Assembly (NCBI GenBank): GCA_001661515.1
Contig: LUVW01000016.1
Span: 384,624 to 448,623 of the forward strand
DNA length: 64,000 nucleotides
Direction: 5' to 3'
Source: Capniomyces stellatus
Taxonomy: Eukaryota; Kickxellomycota; Harpellomycetes; Harpellales; Legeriomycetaceae
Position 1 is the first letter of the stretch. Each line of letters starts with the position of its first letter. Shown here piece by piece: positions 31,801 through 43,800 of the stretch. The notes beneath the pieces are model-generated. The model saw nothing but the letters and a program-made list of their open reading frames with translations, was not told where the DNA came from and did no database searches. The position numbers were made by a program, and so were the translations under genes.

Positions 31801-34800
31801 AGTTCAAGCGGATATTGGAAAGGACGCAAGCTTTGGCTGACAAGCTGAGTCTGGCAAATGTAAGCAATTTGGACCGATGGATCCAGGATTTGGACGAACG
31901 AATTGAGGCGGTGCTGAGTGTTAGGCTGGAGCACGCGCTAAGGGTGTGGATAGGCGAGTTTATGCGTGAGGGAATGGGCGATGACAGCGTGGAGGACGAG
32001 GACTCAGGGCCAAGAAGCCGCAAGTTGCTGCGAGGGTTTGGAGTGGTTGATGTGAGCGAAAGGAACAAAGGCGGAGATGACAGTGGAAGTGGCAGCAACG
32101 ACAAGAACGAAAGCCATGGATATGGATATGGATACAGTTATGGCAAGGGCAAGGGTAAAAATATTGGCAAGAATAAGGGAGGGGAGGGAAGTGTGGAGGG
32201 AGAGCAGTTGGAGGATCAGGTGCCAAACCTAAGAAAGCAAGTGCATGAAATCCGAATAAGGAACCAGACAATGTACCTTGACCCACCGCTTGAGGCAGCA
32301 AGAGCAGCGTGGATCAGACAGTTGCACGATTACTTGTCGGTGGTTTGCCTGCAAAAAAGACCTCAGTCGTCGAGCTACAACGTGACAGGAGCAGGAAACG
32401 TTGGCGGCGGATTGAATGGAGAGAACAGGTGGTGTGAGGGCGGGCTTGATGCGTTTTTTGATATGGGGTTGAGCGAGGAGGCTAACTTCAGGATACGGAA
32501 GCCAAGAACAGCTACTTACAAGGACATGCTGACCAGGCTGCCGAAAAGCATTTTGCCAGAGACGTATGGGGCAATTGAGGCAAGGATGGAGCAGTCAGCA
32601 CAGTACGTGCATATGTGGCTGCAGTACCAGGCGCTGTGGGACCTGAACATTGACCAGGTGGCAGACTTTTTGGGGGATGACTTGGAGCGGTGGCAGAAGA
32701 TGCTGTTTGAGATTAAGCGGGCAAGAGCGACGTTTGACAATCAGCATACAAGAAAGGCGATTGGAGCACACATGGACATAGACTATGGGCAAGTGCAGAG
32801 CAAAGTGAATGCAAAGTACGATGCTTGGCAGAGGGAAATTCTGGTGAGGTTTGGGGGCAGGTTGGGGGCAAGCATGAAGGAAAATTACGAGGCGGTGTTC
32901 AAGGCCCGCAAGACACTTGAGCAGTACTCGGGAGACACGGCCAGCACCTCTGAAGCAGTGATGTTTATTACCTTTATGGAGGACCTCAAGAGACAGCAGT
33001 CGGGGTGGAAACAGTTTGTGGAGGTGGTTTCGCGCAGGGGTCAGAAGCTGCTGGAGAAGCAGAGGTTCCAGTTTCCAGCCGAGTGGATCCACCAGGACCA
33101 GGTGGAGGGCGAGTGGTCAGCATTTAACGAGATTCTGGCGGCCAAGACGTCGGTTATCCAGGACCAAATGGCGGGGCTGCAGCTGAAGATAGTTGCTGAA
33201 GACAAAGTGGTTTCAGCGCGAGTGGCTGAGCTGTGCAAGGAGTGGGAGGAGAATAAGCCAATGGAGGGCGACGTGCGGCCTGTTGTGGCGCTTGAGACAC
33301 TGATGGTTTACGAAACAAGGCTAGCAAGGGTGATGGAGGAGCTGGAGCAGGTCAGCAGGGCAAAGTTAGCGCTGGGGCTCCAGTCTGGCCACGACAACAA
33401 GCTGGGTCCGGTATTGGAGGAGCTGGGAGACCTGAAGAGTGTGTGGACGGCGCTGTCTAGCATCTGGGCTGAAGTAGACGAGTTGAAGGAGACGCCATGG
33501 GCCAGTGTGGTGGCGCGTAAGCTGAGGCTGAGGCTTGATGGCTTGCAGCAGCAGAGCAAGAAGCTGCCCGACAGAGTGCGGCAGTACACGGCGTTCACAT
33601 ATATGTTTAACTACCTGAAGGCGCTGTCAAACGCAAGCCCGATTGTAGCAGAGCTCAAGAGCGACACGTTGAGGGAGCGACATTGGCGGCAGATCTACAA
33701 GCAGCTCAATGTAGCGCCCAAGGGCCAGGCCGAGCTGACGCTTGGATACGTTTGGGCGTTTGACATCAAAAAGAACGAATCGGTGATCAAGCAGGTGATT
33801 ACGACGGCGCAAGGCGAGATGGGACTGGAGGAGTTTTTGAAGCAGGTCAAGGAAACGTGGACGCAGTATTCCCTGGATCTGGTTCCGTACCAACGAAAGA
33901 GCAGGCTGATTCGAGGCTGGGACGATTTGTTTGCCAAGTGCTCAGAGCAGCTCAGTGCTTTGGGGTCGATGAAGGCGTCGCCTTACTACAAGGTGTTTGA
34001 AGAGGATGCGAGTTCGTGGGAGGACAAGTTGACAAGGGTACACGTGCTGTTTGATGTGTGGATTGATGTTCAAAGGCAATGGGTGTACTTGGAGGGAATC
34101 TTTTCGGGTTCTGCGGACATCAAGCACCTGTTGCCGGTTGAGTCGTCCAGGTTCCAGAACATCAACACCGAGTTTCTGGCAGTGATGAAAAGAGTGTACA
34201 AGTCGCCTTATGTGCTAGATGTCCTGAATCTGCCCAATATCCAGAGAAGCCTTGAGCGGTTGGCCGACTTGCTAAACAAGATCCAGAGGGCTTTGGGCGA
34301 GTACCTGGAGCGCGAAAGAATGTCGTTTCCGCGGTTTTACTTTGTTGGTGACGAGGATCTGCTTGAGATTATTGGTAACTCGAAGGACGTTTCAAGGATC
34401 CAAAAGCACCTGCGCAAGATGTTTGCGGGTCTGGCCCTGGTTGAGATCAGCGAGGACGGGTTGGCGATCACAGGCATGGCTAGTAGACAAGGCGAGCAGG
34501 TCAAGTTCAAGAGACCGATTTTGCTGAGCTCGGTGCCTAAAATCAACGAGTGGTTGTCGGCAATTGAAAAGGAAATGAAGCTGAGTTTGGCTGATCTTTT
34601 GGGCGAGGCTGTTGAGCAGGCCACGTGTTTGCTGCCACTGGAAGGACCAGTTAACAAGCAGACAGTGATGGAGTGGATAGCAAAGTTCCCAGCCCAACTG
34701 GTAGTTTTGGCAGCACAAATTGAGTGGACAAACCTCGTTGAAGGCTCGTTGGGCGTAGCCAACCAGTCTGGGGCTGGAGTTGGGGCTGGAGAGTCTCGGT

Positions 34801-37800
34801 TGGCAAAGGCACTTGGGAGAGTGGAGGTTAGTCTGCAGTTTTTGGCTGACACTGTGCTGACTGACCTAGACGCGATTACCAGACAAAAGGTAGAGCACTT
34901 GATTACCGAGCTTGTGCATCAGCGTGACGTGGTTAGGGAGCTGGATGGAAACAGAGTCAGGGACAACAGCAGTTTCCTGTGGCTGCAACATATGCGTTAC
35001 TACTATAACGCAGACAGTTCGGTGAGTTCGTTAGAAAAACTGGAGATCCGAATGGCAAACGCAAAGTTCTTTTATGGGTTTGAGTACCTGGGGGTAGGCG
35101 ACAAGCTTGTACAAACGCCGCTGACAGACCGGTGCTTTTTGACACTGACGCAGGCTCTGCACAGCAGGCTTGGTGGGTCGCCGTTTGGGCCTGCGGGAAC
35201 GGGGAAGACAGAGTCGGTCAAGGCGCTGGGGTCGCAGCTGGGGCGATTTGTTTTAGTGTTTTGTTGCGACGAGACATTTGATTTCCAGGCGGTTGGGCGG
35301 ATCTTCACGGGGCTTTGCCAGGTGGGGGCGTGGGGATGCTTTGACGAGTTTAACAGGCTTGAGGAGCGGATACTGTCGGCAGTTTCGCAGCAGATTCAAA
35401 GTATCCAGCTGGGGCTAAAGGAGGCATATGTGCAGAGCAAAAAGGAGAACAAGGCGGTTGTGGCAACAGCAGAGTTGGTGGGTAAAAGCGTAACTTTGAA
35501 CCCAGACACTGGGATCTTTATTACGATGAATCCCGGGTATGCTGGGCGTTCAAATCTGCCAGACAATCTGAAAAAACTGTTCAGGTCGATTTGCATGACC
35601 AAGCCCGACTACGAGCTAATTGCGCAAGTGATGCTGTACTCGCAAGGGTTTAGATCAGCAGAGTTGTTGGCAAGCAAGGCTGTTCCGCTGTTCAACCTGT
35701 GTGGCGAGCAGCTGTCGTCGCAGCCACATTACGACTTTGGGCTAAGAGCGCTCAAGTCGGTTCTGGTGTCTGCAGGCAATATCAAGAGAGGCCAGCTGCT
35801 GAGCAATGCGGGTCAGGTGGCTGTGGACTCGAATGTTGAGCAGGGAATTTTGATTCAGAGTGTCCGTGAAAGCGTGTTGCCTAAACTGGTAGCCTCAGAC
35901 ATTCCACTGCTGGAGTCCCTGCTGACTGATGTTTTCCCAGGCGTTGACTACGTTCCTGCCGAAAACGTCGAGCTGAAGAATGCAATTGTGCAGGTGTGTA
36001 AGGAGAGGAGACTGGTCGCTGATCCCAACTGGGTCAACAAGCTGGTTCAGCTGTACCAGATCCAGAAAATCAGCCACGGTGTCATGATGGTTGGACCCTC
36101 CGGTAGCGGCAAGACGGCAGCTTGGCAAGTGTTGCTGGCAGCACTGGAGAAGTTTGATACTCTAGCACCGAGCACTGGTGGCAATTCTGCTGCTGGTTTT
36201 GATAAGGGAAAAGGGGTTGGAAAAGGTGTGGAGAGTGTTTCGTATGTAATTGATCCTAAAGCTGTGAGCAAGGACAGTTTGTATGGAACTCTTGACAACA
36301 CAACTCGTGAGTGGACCGATGGGCTGTTTACGCAGATATTGCGCAGGATCATTGACAATGTTCGTGGCGAGAGCTCAAGGAGACACTGGATAGTCTTTGA
36401 TGGCGATGTTGACCCTGAGTGGGTTGAGAACCTGAACTCGGTTCTTGATGATAACAGGCTACTGACTCTTCCCAATGGCGAGCGTTTGTCGCTGCCAAAC
36501 AATGTGCGGATAATGTTTGAGGTGGAAACGCTAAAGTATGCAACCCCGGCCACAGTTTCCCGGTGTGGAATGGTTTGGTTTAGCGACAATATTGTCAGCT
36601 TTAGCATGATTACTGAGAACTACTTGCTTGGGTTGGAAACTGTTGCGCTTGATGACTCGGAAGAAACTGCAATTGCAGGGCTGGGGGCCACAATCAATGT
36701 TGGTCCAGGCAGTTTGGACTCGTCCTTGGGCGCAAATTCCAACTCTAGTCCCAATGCCAGTGGTAATGCTAATTCAAGGACTTTCAATTCGAGGAGTCCG
36801 GGTTTAAACCCAAGCTCGAACAGTGGTAGCAATAACAGCGGACCAAATCCTGTTCAAGTTGCAGCAGCCAAAATATTAAGAAAACACTTTACACCAAATG
36901 CGCTGGTGGAAAAGGCGTTGATATATGCGGATAGCATTAACCATATCATGGACTTTACGCATATCAGAGCGCTAGACACTTTGTTTTTGTTACTGAACAA
37001 TGCGGTTAGAATCATTGTTGACCATTTGGCTCAGAACTCTGAATTTGGAGACCAGTCTGACGTGCTTGTTAACTACATTGAGGCCAAGCTGTTGCTGAGT
37101 TTGGTTTGGAGTTTTGCAGGAGACTCTCCGCTGGTGACTCGAGTTGATTTCTGCAGATTTGTCTGTGGAATGGCAACAATAGACTTGCCAGCACAAATAG
37201 CGGTAACAACAATGGCAGATTCAGGGTCTGATCTGGAGACTAGGCAGAGTTTGTTGGATTATGACTTTGAGATTAGTGGGTCGGAGGCTGGCTGGGTGGC
37301 CTGGGCAGCAAAGGTTCCGGTAATAGATATTGAGACGCACAGAGTGTCCGAGTCAGACGTAGTTGTTCCAACAATCGACACACTGAGACACGAAAGCGTG
37401 TTGTATGCGTGGTTGGCCGAACACAAACCGCTGCTGCTGTGTGGACCTCCTGGATCAGGAAAGACAATGACATTGTTTGCAGCGCTGAGAAAGCTGCCGG
37501 ACCTTGAGGTGGCGGGACTGAATTTCTCTGCAGCAACGTCGCCAGAGCTGATACTAAAGACGTTTGAGCAGTACTGCGAGTACCGCAAGACACCGACTGG
37601 GGTGGTACTATCGCCATCAATCCTGGGTAGGTGGCTGGTGGTGTTTTGTGACGAAATCAATTTGCCAGCAACAGACAAGTACGGCACACAGCACGTGATT
37701 TCGTTTATGAGGCAGCTGGTTGAGCGAGGTGGATTTTGGCGGTCATCGGACCAGCAATGGGTGAGGCTGGAGCGGGTCCAGTTTGTTGGGGCTTGCAACC

Positions 37801-40800
37801 CACCGACTGACCCAGGCAGAATTCCGCTTTCACACCGGTTTTTGCGGCACGTTCCTTTGGTGATGGTGGATTATCCGGGCGAGGCTTCGCTTAACCAGAT
37901 ATACGGGGTGTTTAGCAGGGCTTTGCTGAAAGTGCAGCCCAGACTCCGGGCGTACTCGGAGGCACTGACGAGTGCAATGGTTGACATTTACATTGCGTCG
38001 CAGAAGCGGTTTACACCTGATCAACAGGCACACTATGTGTACTCACCGAGAGAGCTGACGCGGTGGGTTAAAGGAATATACGAGTCGATCAAGAACCTGG
38101 ACGAGCTGGATCTGGAAGGGTTGGTTCGGGTATGGATGCACGAGGGTCTCCGGTTGTTCCAGGACCGGCTGGTGCATGTGTCGGAGCGCGAGTGGACCGA
38201 CGACAAGATGGACGAGGCGGCACGGGCGCATTTCCCAACAGCGAACCACGCAGCGGCACTGGCCAGACCGATTCTGTTTTCAAACTGGCTGTCACGAAAC
38301 TACGTGAGCGTAGATCAAACGGTTCTTAGAGACCATGTCAAGGCCAGACTGACGGTGTTTTATGAGGAGGAGCTGGATGTACCGTTGGTTCTTTTTAATG
38401 ACGTTTTGGATCACGTGTTGAGGATTGATCGGGTAATGAGGCAGCCGCAGGGCCATGCGCTTTTGATTGGAGTTTCGGGAGCGGGTAAGACAACGTTGTC
38501 GCGCTTTGTAGCGTGGATGAACGGACTGTCGGTGTTCCAGATCAAGGTGCACAACAAGTATACCGCGGCGGACTTTGACGACGACTTGCGTGCGGTGTTG
38601 AGAAGGTCGGGGACTCGGGGAGAGAGAATATGTTTTATTCTGGACGAGAGCAATGTGATGGACACTTCGTTCTTGGAGAGAATGAACACGCTGTTAGCAA
38701 ACGCAGAGGTTCCTGGGCTGTTTGAGGGCGACGAGTACGCGTCGTTGCTGACGGCTTGCAGAGAGGGTGCGGCGCGTGAGGGGTTGATGCTGGACTCGCC
38801 CGAAGAGCTGTACAGATGGTTCTCGCAGCAGGTGGCCCGCAACCTGCACGTGGTGTTTACTATGAACCCGCCAGTAGAGGGACTGGCAAGCAGGGCAGCA
38901 ACATCGCCAGCCCTGTTCAACAGATGCGTGCTGGACTGGTTTGGCGACTGGTCTGAGCAGGCTTTGTACCAGGTAGGGTCAGAGTTTACAATGACACTGG
39001 ACATCGACGACCCAGAGTACACAGCGCCGCTGGATCTGCCGGCTGGATACGCGGGGCTTGGGCAGTTGCCTACCAGACGGATGGTGATAGCCAACTCGTT
39101 TGTTTCGGTGCACAAGTCGCTTAATGCAATAAACACGCAGTTGACAAGACGGGGTGGCAGAATCAACCACGTGACGCCCAGACATTATCTGGACTTTATC
39201 CAGCACTACGTCAGGCTGTACAACGAGCAGAGAGATACACTGGAGGACCAGCAGCGACACTTGAATGTTGGGCTGGACAAGCTGCAGGCTACAGTCCAGC
39301 AGGTCGAGGAGTTGCGGGTTAGCCTGGCGGCAAAGAAGAGACAGCTGGAGGGTAAGACCAACGAGGCCAATGAGAAGCTGAAGCAGATGGTTGAGGACCA
39401 GAAGGAGGCTGAGCAGAGCAAGGCCCAGTCAATAAACATCCAGGCTGAACTGGAGGCCAAGGACGTGATGATTCGCGAGCGGAGAAGCGTTGTTTTGGGG
39501 GATCTGGAGAAGGCAGAGCCAGCCGTGGTTGAGGCGCAGCAGGCAGTCAGCGGAATCAACCGAGCGATGCTGACTGAGGTGCGGACGATGTCCAACCCGC
39601 CAATGCCGGTCAAGATGGCTATGGAGTCAGCGTGCACATTGCTGGGCCACCGGCAGACTGACTGGCGGACTTTGCAAGGAATTATCCGTAGGGATGACTT
39701 TATATCGTCAATAATGTCGTTCAACACCGACACGCAAATGAACCCCAAACTATGCGAAATGATGAACCAACAGTACCTAAGCAGGCCAGACTACAACTTT
39801 GAGGCTGTCAACAGGGCGTCAAGGGCGTGTGGGCCGCTGGTCAAATGGGTGATAGCCCAGGTAAACTATGCAAACATTCTTGACAAGGTTGGGCCACTGA
39901 GAAACGAGGTCAAGGCTCTGGAGGCTGAAGCGGAGATCACCAAGAGCAAAGCCAAGGAAATTGAGGTGACTATCGAGGCTTTGGAGTCTAGCATTGCCCG
40001 GTACAAGGACGAGTATGCACTACTTATAGCCGAGTCGCAGCAGCTCAAGACCGAAATGGAGCAGGTCAGCTCCAGGGTTGAACGGTCGGTCAAACTGCTG
40101 GAGTCGCTTGGCTCGGAGCGCAGCAGGTGGGAAATGACTAGTGGTACGTTTATTGAGCAGATGAGCACGATTGCTGGTGATGTTCTGCTGTCGGCAGCGT
40201 TCCTGGCGTATGCTGGGTACTTTGACCAGGAGTACCGTGAGCTGCTGGTGTCCAAGTGGGCATCGGTTCTCATCCAGTCAGACATCTCGTACAGAGATCA
40301 GATTGGCGTGGCGGACTACCTGGCTTCTGCCGAGGACAGGCTTTCGTGGCAGCAGGCGGGGCTGCAGCCGGACGAGCTGGCTGTTGAGAACGCGGTGATG
40401 CTCCAGCACCACAACCGGTACCCGCTGATTATTGATCCGTCGGGCCAGGCGCTGCAGTTCTTGCAGAACAAGTTGTCGTCAGAGGCAGCAAACCGCAAGC
40501 TGACAGTCACGTCCTTTTTGGACGACGCGTTCTTGAAGCACTTGGAGTCGGCGCTTCGGTTTGGAAACCCAATAGTGATTCAGGACGCCGAGCACATCGA
40601 TCCGATTCTCAACCCGATTCTCAACCGAGAGTTGCGAAGGACTGGCGGCCGTGTGCTGATCCGACTTGGCACTCAGGACATTGACTTTTCGCCGGCGTTC
40701 AGCCTGTACTTGGCAACAAGAGACTCGACGGTTTCGTTTTCGCCAGACTTGTCGTCCAGAGTCACCTTTGTCAACTTTACAGCCACCAGAGCATCGCTGC

Positions 40801-43800
40801 AGAGCCAGTGCCTGAATCAGGTGCTGCGGCAGGAGAGGCCTGACGTGGAGAAGCGCAGAACAGACTTGGTGAGGTTGCAGGGTGAGTTCAGAATGCGACT
40901 GCACTCGCTAGAAAAGGAGCTCCTTCAGGCTCTATCAACAACCGAGGGCAACATTCTTGACAACGACTCTGTGATAGCCACACTTGAGCAGCTCAAGAAG
41001 GAGTCTGCCGAGATAGCCACCCGCGTGGCCGAGACCGACCTGGTCATGAAGGAGATTGACAGGGCCACCGCTGCTTACACGCCGTTGGCCAGAGTGTGCT
41101 CGGCGGTTTACTTTGCTTTGGAGCGGCTGTCGGTTCTGCACCCATACTACCAGTTCTCGCTTGACTTTTTCCAGGCCATTTTCAAGCAGGTTGTCGAAAA
41201 CAACCCGCACTTGGCCAATGTAGTTGGCGAGAAGCGCAGGCTTGATATTCTCCAGACCGATTTGTTTGTTCTGACTTTTACCCGAGCTGCGCCAGGGCTG
41301 CTGCACAAAGACCACGTTTCGTTTTTGCTGCAACTGGCGTTGATTAAGCTGACTGGCAAATGCGACTCTGAACAGTTTTGGCTCAACGACAAACACAATA
41401 GTTCCGATTCTGGTCCTGGTCCTGGCTCTGACTCTGTTGACCAGTTGAGTGCCATGGTTTCTGACCTGAACTTTTTGCTATCTGGATCTGACATTGCCAG
41501 CTCAAATTCCGGCAACAGCCACGGCAGCAGCTCGAATGCCGGTGCAGGCAGTCTGGGTAGTAGCTATGGACATGATCAGGACGTTATTCCGCTGGAACTT
41601 GCCAAGCTTTTGCCCAACCTGGACTTGACAGGCTCGTTGCTCACGAGCTACTCGCAGAACCTGAACTGGTGCAAGAACCTGGCTCAAGAAATCAACAACC
41701 CTCAAAACACCGCTTCTTGGGTAAACTGCTTAGCCAGCTCCGAGTCCGAGTCTAAAATTCCCGAGTTTGCCACAAACAATCCCGCTGACTCTGCCAAAAT
41801 TTCTCCCCCAGTGCGTGCGTTGCGTGACCTGCTGCTTATTAGAATGCTGCGCCCTGACCGGGTTGTTCCAGCCGCTGTACGGTTTGTAGCACATCTGTTT
41901 AGCGATATTGGAAACAGCGACACTGATGGCGATGTAAATATGGATATATCGGCTTCAAGCCCAGCTCCCACCTTGGAGGACTGCGGGTTGGGTTCAAACG
42001 TGGACTTGTCGCAGATAATTTCCCAGCTCCCCTCGCCTTCAACACCCATCGCTATTTGCTCTGTTCCTGGGTTTGATGCTTCGTTCCAAGTAGAGGCACT
42101 GGCAACTAAGCTCCAAGAACACCTGATTCCAGTTGCCATGGGAAGTATCGAAGGCTTTTCGCTTGCCGACAAGGCTATAGAAAGAGCGCTTAAAGGAGGA
42201 CAATGGGTCTTGCTCAAAAACGTCCACTTGGCTCCGGCTTGGCTAGGCCAGCTGGAAAAGCGGCTTTCGTCGTTTACCCAGTGTTCGCCAAACTTCAGGC
42301 TGTTTTTGACAATGGAAATCGGCCCAAGGGTACCCAAAACCCTGCTCAGGAGATCACGTGTTCTGCTGTTTGAGTCTCCGCCTGGAATGAGGGCTAACCT
42401 GTTGCAGCTGCTTAGGGCTGCCAAGTCTGCTGGCGTCGACTCGTCTCTGCCTGCTGAACGCTCGAGGCTGCACTTTTTGATTGCCTGGCTCCACGCAACC
42501 ATTTCTGAGCGTGTTCGCTATGTGCCCTTGGGCTGGACCAGAGTCTACGAATTTAGTGATGCTGATTTTGCCTGTGCCATTTCCACCGTTGACCACTGGC
42601 TAGCCAAGGCATCTTTAGGGAAAGCCAACTTGTCTCCCGAAAAAATCCCTTGGGACGCTATCAGATCGCTACTCACCAACTGCGTGTACGGAGGTCCTAT
42701 TGAAAACGATTTTGACATGCTGGTCCTCAAGTCCTTTGTCGACAGGCTGTTTACGCCAAAGGCCTTTTCAATTGGATTTGAGTTGGTTTCGTCAACTCAT
42801 CAGAACTTGTCACTAATCTCGCCTGACGTCAACGACATTTCCGAGTTTATCAACTGGTCATCACACCTGCCTGAACGTGAACCTCCGCTCTGGCTAGGAC
42901 TTCCTGATAATGCCGAGACTGGTCTGCTTGAGGCCCACGGAAAGTTGCTGCTATCAAGTGTCCGCAAAATGAAGGCGCTCGCCGACAACCAAATGGAATC
43001 AGCACCTACCCAATCGCCAGCACTAGTCAGCAGTTCTGATAAGCAAGGCCTTCAAAGGGACTCGGATGCTCATTTAGACAAGAACGCAGCTGAACTTCCC
43101 TCGTTTGCCTCGCAAATTCGCCCACTCTGTGAAGCCTGGCTGGCTAAACTACCCAAGTTGGCCCCATTGCCTCCACCAGCCAGCGACAGCTTAGGTGCCG
43201 AGGGAAGCGACCCTCTGCAACGGGTGTTTGAGCGCGAGTACAACACTGGGCTCACCTTATTATCAACTGTACAGTCAGATCTCAATATGCTGTTGCTGGT
43301 CTGTGTTGGAAAAATGAAGCTGACCAACCACCTGCGTGACTTGCTGTCCTACTTGACATCGTCCGCTGTTCCTGCCACGTGGCTGCAGGCGTATAAGGTC
43401 CCAGCTGCTACTCTTGTTCCCGAGTGGATCTTGGACTTTGTGTCCAGACTCAACCAGCTGCAAAGCATATTCAATAAAGGTGCCCAAAAAGACGGATCAA
43501 CGGCTATCACCGGGTGCGGAAATGCCATGCTCGAATCGGTTTGGCTGGGCGGCCTCTTTTACGCAGAGGCGTTCATTACTGCTACAAGACAGTTTGCTGC
43601 AAAGAGAATCAATTGCTCGCTTGAAGAACTATGCCTAGAGCTTCAAATCCACCCAATCCAATTTAAATCTTCCCTCCCTGACTCTGAAAACTACCGTGAA
43701 ACTTTTGGTGTTTGTGTTGGGCTAGCAGGTATGAAACTGGAGAATGCAAAACTAGCTGGACAAACCAACAGCAAAGAAGGCCTGGTGTACCCAATAGCAC

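Noticed and set aside
29619..43640. Many ORFs of 60-420 codons on the minus strand and in other plus frames across the dynein gene
   Set aside because: The GC-richer dynein coding region has few stops in other frames. None shows a motif, and all overlap conserved dynein sequence.
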